DNA of 64,000 nt from Xestospongia bergquistia. Its lineage: Eukaryota; Porifera; Demospongiae; Haplosclerida; Petrosiidae. Each line of letters starts with the position of its first letter. The stretch's first letter is position 1. Location of the stretch: the NCBI GenBank assembly GCA_963965975.1, contig OZ014420.1, positions 3,374,001 to 3,438,000 on the forward strand, written 5' to 3'. The notes under the pieces were generated by a model. It worked only from the letters and a program-made list of their open reading frames with translations, was not told the origin of the DNA and searched no databases. Shown piece after piece: positions 10,896-22,963 of the stretch. A program made the translations under genes and the position numbers.

Positions 10896-13800
10896 ATGAT
10901 TCTTAGTCTACGAAGCAGACCTCTAAGAGAGCGAGTGTACTGTCCTGGTCATAGCCTGAGTCAACTTCCTTCACACAATGTATGCAGCGGTAGACCACTG
11001 AAGTACAAGAACTATGATGAGGAAAAGCTGTTTTCTGCATATGCAGATGTAATATATAAAGGACTGTCCATTAGGAGAGCTGCCATGCAATATGGTGTTC
11101 CAACAACCACTCTTATGGACAGGGTTTCAGGTCGTGTTCCCTTTGGGAAAAGAAGTGGTCCAGTAAAGTATCTTTCTGATGAGGAGGAAAATGAACTGAT
11201 TCATTTTGTAACCGAGTGTGCAGATGTTGGTTACAGTTACAGTAGGAGAGATGTGATTGCATTGGTTCAAGATGTCTTTACTCGTAAAGGTCTGACGGAC
11301 GTTCATGTAAGTCATGGTTGGTGGGAAGGTTTTAAAAAACGACACCCTGAGCTTGTTTTACGCAAACCTGAACCACTCTCTCAAGCTCGTGCTTACTGTG
11401 CTAAACCAGAAATCTTAGTAAGATACTTCCAAGAGTTAGAGTCAACTTTGCTTAACAATGATATTATGAATTGTCCATCATTAATATTTAATATGGATGA
11501 GAGTGGGTTTCCACTTGATCCTAAGTCCCCACAAATTGTATGTAAGCGAGGTCAGCAACACCCAAGTGCTATCTCTTCAGGCAACAAGTCACAGATTACA
11601 GTTCTAGCTTGCTGCAATGCAGCTGGTTATGCTATACCTCCACTTGTCATCTTTGATCGAAAAATTCTGAAAGCAGAGCTTACATTTGGAGAGGTGCCTG
11701 AAACCATGTATGGTTTATCCAGTTCTGGGTGGATTGATAGTGAAATTTTTGACGCTTGGTTTCAGAATCATTTTTTAACCTATGCACCAGCTAGTCGACC
11801 ACTTTTACTTGTACTAGATGGTCACTCATCACACTTTAATCCTGCCACCATCAGGAGGGCAGCTGAGGAGAAAGTTATATTGTTTTGCCTTCCTCCTAAC
11901 ACCACTCACAAAACACAGCCACTAGACAAGGGGTGTTTTGGTCCTCTCAAGGCATACTGGAGGGAGGAATGCCACAATTACCTCACAGCGAATAGAGGAA
12001 AGGTTATTACCCGTTTTCAGTTTTCTGAGTTATTTGGGAGAGCCTGGAAGAATGGGATGACGATGAAGAACATCATTGGGGGATTTAAGACTACAGGAAT
12101 ATATCCTTTCAACCCAGATGAATTAATGCCTGAAAAGCCATCATCTCCTTATAGCCCCTCTTCATTGTGTGAAAGAACTGGTTTAAAATATATTCCACTC
12201 TTTAGCCCAGCCATGTCAAGATATCGAAGAGCATATAGATCACAACCTGAATCTCCAGATTTACCTCCAACTCCTGAATTACCACCCTCAAATTCACCAA
12301 TTTCTGACTCACCACCTCCTCATTTACTACCCATAGACTCACAGCTTTCTCATTTACCACCACCTCTTCCAATTAACTTCAGCAGAGAAGAATGTATTTG
12401 CTTTCAGAGAAGAAAGGATGAGGGTTATGACCTCCCTGGTGATAAGAGATACCAGTTATGGCTGAAGCAGCATATTCGTCACTCCACTCCATTAACAGAG
12501 GAGTTGTCATGTGAGTCTTCGATCCATCTTCCCCGTGCTTCAGCAATGTCAACTCTTTTGTCAGAAAAAACTCGAGAAATCAAGCTACCAAAGATGAATC
12601 AAAATACATCAGCCCGGGTTTTAACTAGTGCTCAAAATCTGAGATTATTAGAAGAAAAGAAGAAGAAGAAAGAAGAGGATTTGAAAGCTAAAGAAAAAAG
12701 GAAGTTAGAAAGAGAAGAAAAGAAAAATCAAAAAGCTCTCTCTGGACAAAGTAAGAATCAACCTGTGTAAATACAGTTGGTACATGTAGGTCGTACTCTT
12801 CACTCAGATAATGGTGGTTCTCTTTGTTTAGATAATGGTGGTACTGGACGTCTCTATAAAGTCACTAGTGGTAAGTTAGAAACTCATTCAACCTGTGTTA
12901 ATACAGTTAGTAGGTCATACTCTTCACTCAGATAACGGTGGTTCTCTTTGTTTAGATAATGGTGGTACTGGACATCTCTCTAAAGTCACTAGTGGTAAGT
13001 TAGAAACTCATTCAACCTGTGTTAATACATTTAGTAGGTCGTAGTCTTCGCTCAGATAAAGGTGGTACTGGACCTCTCTCTGAAGTCACTAGTAGTAAGT
13101 TAAAGAAACTCATTCAACCTGTGTTAATACAGTTAGTAGGTCGTACTCTTCGCTCAGATAAAGGTGGTACTCTTAGCTCAAATAAAGGTGGTACTGGACA
13201 TCTCTCTAAAGTCACTAGTGGTAAGTTAGGAACTCATTCAACCTGTGTTAATACATTTAGTAGGTCGTAGTCTTCTCTCAGATAAAGGTGGTACTGGACC
13301 TCTCTCTGAAGTCACTAGTAGTAAGTTAAAGAAACTCATTCAACCTGTGTTAATACAGTTAGTAGGTCGTACTCTTCGCTCAGATAAAGGTGGTACTCTT
13401 AGCTCAAATAAAGGTGGTACTGGACATCTCTCTAAAGTCACTAGTGGTAAGTTAGGAACTCATTCAACCTGTGTTAATACATTTAGTAGGTCGTAGTCTT
13501 CTCTCAGATAAAGGTGGTACTGGACCTCTCTCTGAAGTCACTAGTAGTAAGTTAAAGAAACTTATTCAACCTGTGTTAATACATTTAGTAGGTCATAGTC
13601 TTCGCTCAGATAAAGGTGGTACTCTTAGCTCAAATAAAGGTGGTACTGGATATCTCTCTAAAGTCACTAGTGGTAAGTTAGAAACTCATTCAACCTGTGT
13701 TAATACATTTAGTAGGTCGTAGTCTTCGCTCAGATAAAGGTGGTACTGGATCTCTCTCTGAAGTCACTAGTAGTAAGTTAAAGAAACTCATTCAACCTGT

Positions 13801-15311
13801 GTTAATACATTTAGTAGGTCGTAGTCTTTGCACAGATAAAGGTGGTACTGGACGTCTCTCTGAAGTCACTAGTAGTAAGTTAAAGAAACTCATTCAACCT
13901 GTGTTAATACAGTTAGTAGGTCGTACTCTTCGCTCAGATAAAGGTGGTACTCTTAGCTCAAATAAAGGTGGTACTGGACATCTCTCTAAAGTCACTAGTG
14001 GTAAGTTAGGAACTCATTCAACCTGTGTTAATACATTTAGTAGGTCGTAGTCTTCGCTCAGATAAAGGTGGTACTGGACCTCTCTCTGAAGTCACTAGTA
14101 GTAAGTTAAAGAAACTTATTCAACCTGTGTTAATACATTTAGTAGGTCGTACTCTTCGCTTAGATAAAGGTGGTACTGGACCTCTCTCTGAAGTCACTAG
14201 TAGTAAGTTAAAGAAACTTATTCAACCTGTGTTAATACATTTAGTAGGTCGTACTCTTCGCTCAGATAAAGGTGGTACTCTTAGCTCAAATAAAGGTGGT
14301 ACTGGACATCTCTCTAAAGTCACTAGTGGTAAGTTAGAAACTCATTCAACCTGTGTTAATACATTTAGTAGGTCGTAGTCTTCGCTCAGATAAAGGTGGT
14401 ACTAGACATCTCTCTAAAGTCACTAGTAGTAAGTTAAAGAAACTCATTCAACCTGTGTTAATACAGTTAGTAGGTCGTACTCTTTGCTCAGATAAAGGTG
14501 GTACTCTTAGCTCAAATAAAGGTGGTACTGGACATCTCTCTAAAGTCACTAGTGGTAAGTTAGAAACTCATTCAACCTGTGTTAATACAGTTAGTAGGTC
14601 ATACTCTTCACTCAGATAAAGGTGGTACTGGACGTCACTCTGAAGTCACTAGTAGTAAGTTAAAGAAACTCATTCAACCTGTGTTAATACAGTTAGTAGG
14701 TCGTACTCTTCGCTCAGATAAAGGTGGTACTCTTAGCTCAAATAAAGGTGGTACTGGACATCTCTCTAAAGTCACTAGTAGTAAGTTAAAGAAACTCATT
14801 CAACCTGTGTTAATACAGTTAGTAGGTCGTACTCTTCGCTCAGATAAAGGTGGTACTCTTAGCTCAAATAAAGGTGGTACTGGACATCTCTCTAAAGTCA
14901 CTAGTAGTAAGTTAAAGAAACTCATTCAACCTGTGTTAATACATTTAGTAGGTTGTACTCTTAGCTCAAATAAAGGTGGTACTGGACACCTTTATAAAGT
15001 CACTAGTGGTGAGTTGGAAATTCATTCAAACAGTGTTAATATATTTTGTTAAAGTACCTAAGAAAAGAGAGGAGAACTGCAAGAATGAGTCCGCAAAACC
15101 TGTGAAGCTGACTAGTGTTTGTTTCACAGAACAGAAGTCATTAGAAGAAAGTGTAGCTGAATGTCCCTGTTGTGGTATTGTGTATGGAGATGATGATGAA
15201 AGCCTATGGATCTGTTGTGATCATTGTAATACATGGTATGATTTTAAGTGTACTACTCTGACCAACAGATGCTCAATTCCAGAAACTTACTTTTGTCAAG
15301 ATTGTTGCTAG
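10896..15311 (+). CDS. pogo/Tigger transposase with spliced PHD-like finger
   Basis: Exon 1 is 10896-12750 and exon 2 is 15055-15311. The donor CAAA|GTAAGA and acceptor TTAAAG|TACC join phase 1 to phase 1, giving SGQ-I-PKKREEN and about 704 residues. Unspliced, the frame stops at 12768. Residues about 40-85 are an HTH_psq-type domain (LSIRRAAMQYGVPTTTL). Residues 90-160 are a CENPB-type HTH (SHGWWEGFKKRHPEL). The DDE_1 core has Asp201 (NMDESGF), Asp308 (LVLDGHSSH) and Asp344 (QPLDKGCFGPLK). A Pro-rich stretch and a Lys/Glu coiled segment follow. Exon 2 has CPCCG, CCDHC and FCQDC pairs in PHD order, but Asp replaces the usual His (WYDFKC). The enzyme would cut and paste the element at TA sites. 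Confidence 0.9.
12751..15054 (+). repeat. Intronic minisatellite of ~101/~125-bp units
   Basis: About 20 tandem units fill the transposase intron. Short units (~101-103 bp) and long units (~123-128 bp, with an extra AAATAAAGGTGGTAC-type duplication) alternate. They give higher-order periods of exactly 226 bp (13019, 13245, 13471, 13697) and 328 bp (13697, 14025, 14353). The intron start (GTAAG, AATCAACCTGTGTAAATACAG) aligns with the unit sequence GTAAGTTAG, ATTCAACCTGTGTTAATACAG, so each unit carries a copy of the 5' splice site. One frame stays largely open, giving VGRTLRSDKGGT-like repeats, but 2-nt unit variants and TAG codons break it. Confidence 0.93.
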
Positions 15312-15421
15312 ACATGAAATTATTTTTTTGATGTCTCATATAATACTCTGTCTCACTAAGTAGTAATTTTGTCGTAATAAAAGTGAATACTAGACGTACA
15401 AGTTGAAAACAATGTGCGAAC

Positions 15422-15806
15422 GATTTTGTGGGCGTGTCCTCTCCGTTTGTAGCGCCATGCTATCAGCACTGCACTCGCTCGAAACATTTGAATTTCACTG
15501 TACAGAAAGTACAAGGACACAACATGTCTAGGCTTACAATAAATCCATCTCATGCTCTTGCTGTGTGAAGAAAACCGAGGGAATCGAAAACTTATGCTAA
15601 TTAACCGAACATACCTGCGTTCGAAATTTTTACTTTTTAATTTATTATTATTATAATACAAACTTCAAATTGGATGAAAGCCATATCAGTAGTAGAGGGA
15701 CCTTTGCTTTAGACTTTGGTGGCAGTAGTGTTCTCTTCAGGTTAGCAGAATGCACACGAGCATGTTCGATCATCGATGGTGTACGATCACTCGTGGCTTA
15801 CTCTAA
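15422..15806 (-). repeat. Right 385-bp terminal inverted repeat of pogo element
   Basis: Mirror of 9905-10289. The outer end reads CTCTAA followed by the TA duplication at 15807-15808. The inner end is at 15422, about 110 bp after the transposase stop codon, so the poly(A) signal must lie in or next to it. Confidence 0.95.
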
Positions 15807-16117
15807 TATTTGCCATAAGAAACATTCTGGCATCACACCCACTCAATATTAGCTTGGTAACTACTGTTAGTGTATGCACTTAATTTTTTTGGAAAATAGT
15901 ATAATTTATAATCTTCTGTCTATGAGTACATTACAACCTTTGACTACAGAGTTGATAGCAAAACTACTGCCAAATTTATTGGTCAACTGAATATAAGGTA
16001 TCTGTCTATTCAGTATACAATAATTTTAACAGGCAGTCAATATTTTCATTGCATAGGCCTCTTCATTGAAAACCCTGATTATATCATCACCAGCAAAAAT
16101 CAGCTAATAATTATGTT
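15807..16117. other. Non-coding spacer between pogo element and right arm
   Basis: AT-rich DNA with no gene seen. It ends where the right arm of the giant inverted repeat begins with the truncated integrase 3' end. Confidence 0.5.
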
Positions 16118-16447
16118 TCTTAGCAAGAGCCTTCATTTCAAGTTGCCACTCTCCTCCATGAACAGTTACATAAACAATTTTTTTTTGAAAAGATGATCCC
16201 TTACAAAAACACAAACAGATTGAGTGAAAATAAAGTATTGATTGACAAAAAGGTTTTCACCAAAAATTTAATCAAGTGTATACAAGCAATATTAGAGACA
16301 CTATACTATCCAAAAGCATAAAATAAATTGAACATAAAATGAATATAATATAAATGATGAGGATAAGATTGATTGATCAAGCAAAAGATAAACTATTGAT
16401 TGACATAATTTTAATCAAGAGCATAAACATATTGAGTATCTCATTAA

Positions 16448-19400
16448 TTAAACTACACCAAACCCACCATGACAAGTAAAGGCCTGATCCATTTTGAGTT
16501 TAAATTGATTATAGTCATTGTAGTATCGTGTAGGTAGAGTGAGTGTGAAAGTACATGTAGAGGCTGTTGGATAGACTGCATCGTCGCTGAATGACAGAGT
16601 TGGATCTATATCAAACCTGAGTGGAGGAATGGCTGATGAACCAGTAAAAAAACTCAGAATGTCCCTTAAGGAAACTTCATTACTCCCATCTGTAAGGAAC
16701 GTGAAAGTATATAAACAGTGTATACTAATTTTATAACTAATCTTAGTCAATATATACATAAAGTAACTAATGAATGATATCAAAGAAACCACTAAGACAA
16801 TGAAGCTAAAAACTAACTCAATTATGTACTTACTTAGTGAGATATAAACCACAAGGACAACCCCATCATGAGAAAGCATTGAGATTATTGGTAATTGAAT
16901 ACAATACAAGGTTGTCTTTATTTAGGATTACTGAACTATTTACTTTTGCAATCCTCTAAATAGTCACCAAAAAGTATGTACGTTGCCATTTCTTTCTCCT
17001 TTCTATAACTTGAATTCTCAGAGTAGCGAACTCGGTTTTGAAACAGAGACTTAATACTCACTATTAGGAATAGGAAAACAAACACATTACCACAGACTAC
17101 ATGTACTATTGACTTTTCTATTCAACATATACCTGGAGTCAATTCAGTAGGGTGTGAAGGAGCAGTGAAGAGGGATTCTAGATTATTTGGGTGAGACTTC
17201 ATGGCATCTGCCACACCAAGAGTTTGAAGTCCATTCAATAGTTGATCAAGCTCGGCTTTTGATCGAAGTATTGTATAGTACATTGTGATACTATGGACTA
17301 AAGTAGAACGATCTTCAAGTGTCAATGCCGTGGGACTCTTGTTGAACCCACAGTGGGACAGTACTTCTATCGCATCCATTGATAGGACTTGGATCTGCTC
17401 ATTGCTGACAGCATCTATCATCTAAGACAATAATAATTAACAAGTCTATTGATAACAGAAACAGGAAAAGTTGTCCCTAACTACTTATAGCTAGGAAATT
17501 ATAAACCAATTATAAAGTTTAATGGTGGGAACAGTACTGTGATTCCTTTTAACACATAAAATAAAGTAACTACACAACTGAATTAGATCAGTTAAGTAAG
17601 TCTCAGCTCTTAAGTTAGAAGTAACTATAATGTTGTCATCATGACTTGTTTACCTTGCTTACTAATAGCTTCATATCATAATCAGCTATAATAGTGTAGT
17701 CAATAGTGATTTCGTTAAGCTCTTTGCCACAAAGATAATCATAAACCCCTTTACAGACATAAGGATAGCCTGATCCTCCTTGACTAAGAGATACAGACAT
17801 CAAACAGCCAATTTTGTAAAAAACATTTGTCTATAATGGAGTTGAGAGAAAATTATTAGTAGCAACAGACTTCATATATTTAAAACTGTCAACATCATTC
17901 AAATAATTTTACACATTATATACCTGAAGACCAAGAATGTCGCGTCGAACTACTTTTTTATTTTCTTCTCCCTCAAAGTAATATTCCTTTAGCTGTAATG
18001 AGAAAAGTCGCCAGAGTTCTCTTCCCAGCCCTCCACCATCTTCACCCTGTTCTCCTTTGAAGACAACCTATCAACAAAAGTCCTGTTTATGTGAAAATAC
18101 AACTTGTGCATACTTTGATAAGTTTAGTGGGAGAAAAGTCACAATTGTTGACAATTTTAAAACAGTCTGCAAGTACAAATTCTCTGTCAACTTCCAATAA
18201 AAATTCATCAGAATGCTCCACTTTTCTGGACAACCTTCCTATGAAGTCTTCCATTGAATGACTACAGAGACAAGAGAGGTGTAAAAGCATTAACTATGCA
18301 ACATTACCTGCCAACTTCATCACATTCTCTAATGCTTTGCTCGAGCACATGTGTAACAATTGCATCTTCTGTCTCTTCAATTTCTAGATCAGACTCTTCA
18401 TTAAGAAGCTCAACACTACTTGATGATGACATGGAAGGATGTGGAGGATGAACAAAGGTTGGTGGGGGTAGGTCAAAATCCTCATCACTTGATTGTTGCA
18501 TATCCTCCTCTAGCCCTCTTCTACAATGACACATAATCAACTCAAGCCGTAAGTATAGCAGACATCTCACCTTGACTTTATACCTGATGACAAATGCTGA
18601 CATAACTCTGTAACAGGAATGTCTTTAGCACATGATAGGCACTTCTCCACAGGCTATATGTACATGTATGACAAATATGCTCAGACTAATAGCCTTACCC
18701 CAGGTGGAAGATGGCAGGGTGTCAAGTCTAAATCTCTCTGTAATGGAATGATGTATGTTCTAGAGTTACCAATTCTTTCTTGTAAGGTTCTTGGTGAGGT
18801 TAAGCACATAGATGAGAGTGGTTCTAAAAACCGTGAATGACACTTGCGCTTTGCAAATATGAAGCCACCAGAATCTTTTAATTTTGGAAATGCTCCATGC
18901 AATAACTCACAAAACTCTTCCCCTGAGCAGTCAACATTTTCAACAACAATCTTCTTTTCACCAAGCCCAGATTCCAACAAAGCATCTTTCTCTGTATCAG
19001 TAGTTGGTATGATATCTTGAGCACAACGACTTAAACAAACAAATTTGTGTGTCCATGTCCTCGCTGCACGTTTACATGGTCGCTTGTCCAGTAGGTTCAC
19101 AGAACGTCTCTTCTGTCCTAAAAAAGATGATGTTGGAGTAAATTCTCTGCTAAAAGAACTTTCATTTCTTGATTCTCGAACTCGAGCAGTCAGGCCTTCC
19201 CTGGCCCTCCGGAGATTGTTCAGTGCAAAATCACACGTTTGTTGAACTATGGTATCCCCTGCATTATCTATATATACATAGATAGATATACATTAAAGGT
19301 CATTTATCAACCTATATAACTGCATGCAGATGTCTCCTAGACTATGATACCAACAACTGGGCAAAAGTTTGAATAAGTTGTCGTTTTTCTGGTATGCCAG

Positions 19401-19648
19401 CTGATCTGTACACATCATCATGCTTTTGTCTTTGAATGCAAGTGACTAGATACATGCGGCATGCATTTACAGTATACACACACACACGATTTAGTCTCAC
19501 CAGAGCTAGTGGTAGGGCCAGCTGATGATGGTGTAGGCAACGGAATTGACGCAAGAATTCTTATTGCCTCTTGGGCCTTTTCAACAAGATCCTGTGAAAA
19601 AACCCCTGCCATGTTGAAAACTGCCCTAGTGAAATAAGTCAACTTCAT
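16448..19648 (-). CDS. HECT-type E3 ubiquitin ligase, 10 exons (right copy)
   Basis: Mirror of the left copy. Exons: 19648-19501, 19258-18699, 18653-18571, 18520-18308, 18261-18114, 18067-17924, 17830-17654, 17421-17133, 17060-16944, 16689-16448. Everywhere I compared, the translated exons match the left gene, including the N-lobe EGEDGGG-type signature and the C-lobe Cys. This copy has no intact integrase partner, since only the last ~42 bases of the integrase gene remain at 16118-16159. It is either a recent duplicate, kept identical by gene conversion between the arms, or an assembly duplicate. Confidence 0.86.
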
Positions 19649-19851
19649 TGGTTAAATATAAACACTTAACTGTTGACACTTACAGACAACCCAAAGTGCT
19701 CTCTCAAACTTCAAACTTATCTTCGTACCACTATAAAGACTCAGCAAACAGTAGCAAGACGTTCATTTCTACTTCTAGATACCTTTTTGGCGGTACAAAG
19801 AGGACAAAGTTTGACACAGCAAAATCTGATTGGTCACCGAACTATGACTCC

Positions 19852-19915
19852 ATTATTATTATTATTATTATTATTGTTATTATTATTATTACTATTATTA
19901 TTATTATTATTATAA
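19852..19915. repeat. (ATT)n microsatellite, right arm
   Basis: Reverse complement of the tract at 2801-2864 with identical length and interruptions, which supports very recent arm identity. Confidence 0.95.
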
Positions 19916-21180
19916 TTAAGTCGTTTTTATATTTTTAAATAATAATTTGAAGTTCACTATTGTCTTTTATATCATCTACAAAATGTCCATATTAGTTCTT
20001 TTGGCATTACTCTGTTATTAATGTAATTTCAATGTAAATTTTGAAAACTATCACTTTTTTTATTTTATCATATTTCTAACTTGATTCAGTTGTTTCCACT
20101 TCACTAAATTCTATTTGAAGATGCTCTGCTGTCCCTATTTTATCCACATCTGATCATAATGGACTGTCTCTTCTAATTGGCCATGCGCATTCTTAAAACC
20201 AACAGTCTAGTCAGTGACATATTGTTTTGAATTACTTTTATGCTGACTTGTTCAAAGTTTTTTTCTACTTTCTAAAATAAGCTGGAAAAACCTCTTATAC
20301 TTTAACTATAATAACAGGAGTTAGAAAGAACATTTATGAGTATCATAAATGTATATCAAAAACAATTCTTTCTAAAAGACCTACCAGGATCAACAGTGAG
20401 ATTTGATGTGCTATTAAAAATTAAAAATGTTCTTTATTGAAATAATATTCTACCTCAAGCACTACAGCAACATGCTATAAATATTTTAAGAATCATGTTG
20501 CATCCTCAATTACATGTGCAAAAAAGGAATACATTTCTAATCTTATTCTTAATACAAGAAGTTCTGGATATGGTAAATGTTTAATAATAGATACACAAAG
20601 TGTTCCCAACATTATCCATTAAAATTTAATACTTGACCTCAATAAAGTTAATGCATTAATGAATGACATCTTCACATCATGTTTCAATGATCAACTTTCA
20701 TATTTACAATGATTTTATCCTAATGATTGTCCTGTGAGTAATATCCGCTCTGAAGATGAAGTCCACTGTTTAATTTATTATATTAACTGTATTCCACTAA
20801 GCCATTCTTTGTTGGGTGTAGTGAAATGGAGAAAACGATAAAAAATTGTGTACTAATGGCACATTTGGTACTCTACATATAAGCTAATACACAAAGCAAG
20901 GTTTATTATAGAATTTATGTTTTGAAGGGGGGGGGGGGAGGGATTGATCAAAAGTAACAAAGTGTGCAAACTATACCAACTAAAATTCTAGGCAGGTACT
21001 GGGGGAGTCCTTTCCCAGAACATTTTGGAAATTTAGGTCCTCACTTGTTTTTGTGGCTTTTGGGATTAAAAAAAGTTATAACTAATGATTATATCAAGGA
21101 CAAATGTACTTGTTCTAAGTGGTGTCATAATGACTAATAGTGCTTTGTAAATTACACGACACATATTGTATAACATGACA

Positions 21181-22500
21181 TCAATTACAAAATATACATA
21201 CTTCAGTAATTCCAGTAACTCCCAGTACTGCCCTGCTAGTTGGTGTTTCTATCCTAGCTTGAGCCCTTCCAAGAATCCATAGCTGATGTGGTGTTCGGTT
21301 GTGTGTTATATGGAGAGGATGATTACACCATGCCTCACGAAACATGTCCACTTGATATTGAATAATTGGTAGATAAACAAAGTGAAGGGCACATATATCA
21401 ACTTCACTAGCTGGATCTAATAGACCCACTTCTTTCAGTGAATAGAATAGGAAGTAATAGAAACTAATGCAGCCTTGTGTGGACACTTCTACCACAGATA
21501 AACTTCCTCTGTCCAGACCTCTCTCAGAATGTTCGAGCATGAACCATCCAACTAGAACATTTTCTCCTCCATAGTCCGAACGTACACGAGATGGTAATCC
21601 ATAACACTCGACAGCTTGCAGAAATGCATTAAAAACAGTCACAGCTTTGTCATTAGAGGCTACTTTTAAGTAAACTGGAACTCTGCTATATCCATCTATA
21701 TCTCCATGTATTACTAATCTCCATCTTATAAGTTTATGATATCCATCAATGTGCCACAAAGCATTTGGGCTTGCAACATTATATTGTCGATGATGAAGAG
21801 TTCTACGTTGCCTAGTTTCAAGTCCCAATGGGTCAACACAATGAATAGACTTCTTTACTTCTTGTCGTTGTAATATCACACCATTAACTTTAAGCAGGGT
21901 CTGTATTGATCATATACCACAAACAGGTAAGCATGTCACAATCTCCTTAACTAGATCATCTAAATCTTCATTAGTTATGTCACTGAATCGATTACATTCT
22001 ATCCAGAACTCCTTTAATTTTCTTTTTTTTAATCATACGTGTAGAGCAAATGATCAGTGCTGCAATATCAGTTTCTTTAAATCCAATTTTCAACTGAGAA
22101 TCTAACTTGATCCTCATATATGTCTAAAGGTAGTCAACCACGACACCCAAAGTAATCACCTCCATTTCATAGTCATGTGTCACAATATACTTGGGGTTGC
22201 AACATTATATTGTTGAAAATGAAGAGTTCTATGTAGCCTAGTTTCAGCCATGACCTCTTTCACCCAAAGTAATCACCTACATTTCATAGTCAGTAGTTAA
22301 TTGCACAATCAATTGGCGGACTATACCAGTCACAGGAGTGAAGTCCCAGTGATTAGGAACCAGCATTTCTAGGTGTACACATGCTTTCAAATAAATAATC
22401 ACATCCTTCTTAGCACCTATAGAACTCAAGGGATAGATTCTCTTCATCATCTCTATTCCTTCTTTGAGTATGTCTATGCTCTCAATTCAACCCTCCATCT
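21181..22500 (-). pseudogene. IS3-like integrase transposase pseudogene (right arm)
   Basis: Mirror of the pseudogene at 216-1535, with the same 232-codon open core (21879-21181), the same small deletion removing the catalytic Glu, and the same scrambled N-terminal region. No independent lesions were seen, so the arms were duplicated or homogenised after this copy had already decayed. Confidence 0.9.
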
Positions 22501-22522
22501 TTATCAAGTACACACAAACAAC

Positions 22523-22963
22523 ACACTTGGAGTTTAAATTGATTATAGTCATTGTAGTATTGTGTAGGTGTAGTGAGTGAAAAGGTACATGTACAGGCAG
22601 TTGGATAGAAGGTTGTTGGATTATTGAGCTACTTATCTTTGCAATCCTCTAAATAGTCTCCAAAAAGTATGTATGTTGCCATTTCTTCTATGGCTTGAAT
22701 TATCAGAATAGCGAACTCGGTTTTGAAACAGAGACTTAATACTCACTATTAGGAATAGAAGAACAAACACATTATCACAGACTACATGTACTATTGAATT
22801 TTCTATTCAATCAATACCTGGAGACAATTCAGTATGGTGTGATGAAGTAGTTAACAGCTTTCCAGACTATTCAGGTGAGACTTCATGGCATCTGCCATAT
22901 ACTAAGAGTTTGAAGTCCATTCAATAGTTGATCAAGTTCAACTTTTGATCAAAGTATGTATAG
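22523..22963 (-). pseudogene. HECT gene 3' fragment, degraded (right)
   Basis: Bases 22523-22715 mirror the fragment at 1-193. It then continues with matches to HECT exon 9 and exon 8 (about 5451-5690), at visibly lower identity than the intact gene and with indels. The match ends near 22963, where the ~180-bp satellite begins. It shows that the left arm probably continues into HECT exon 8 sequence beyond the window edge. Confidence 0.8.

Larger units (their letters stand above)
9905..15806 (+). mobile_element. Complete pogo/Tigger-type DNA transposon, 5.9 kb
   Basis: The element is bounded by long terminal inverted repeats (9905-10289 and 15422-15806) and flanked by TA on each side, the target preference of pogo/Tc1-mariner elements. 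It contains one transposase gene in the + direction, a nested MITE-like insertion, and a minisatellite-filled intron. It sits in the spacer of the giant inverted repeat. With intact termini, target duplication and transposase, it looks young. Confidence 0.93.
16118..22715 (-). repeat. Right arm of giant inverted repeat
   Basis: Reverse-complement copy of bases 1-6600. The inner end is at 16118, where only about 42 bases of the integrase last exon remain before unrelated sequence. Homology certainly reaches the mirror of base 1 at 22715. The sequence beyond it, to about 22963, is a further HECT-derived fragment whose left-arm partner, if any, lies outside the window. The arms are separated by a 9.5 kb spacer. 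Confidence 0.97.

Noticed and set aside
13019..15052. Tandem frames of 83-157 codons encoding VGRTLRSDKGGT-like repeats
   Set aside because: They lie in an intronic minisatellite and are broken by 2-nt unit differences and TAG codons. Kept as a finding about splicing, not as a gene.
12751..15054. Possible CRISPR-like array, because of regular repeats
   Set aside because: No unique spacers; whole units are tandemly repeated and the context is a eukaryotic transposon intron.
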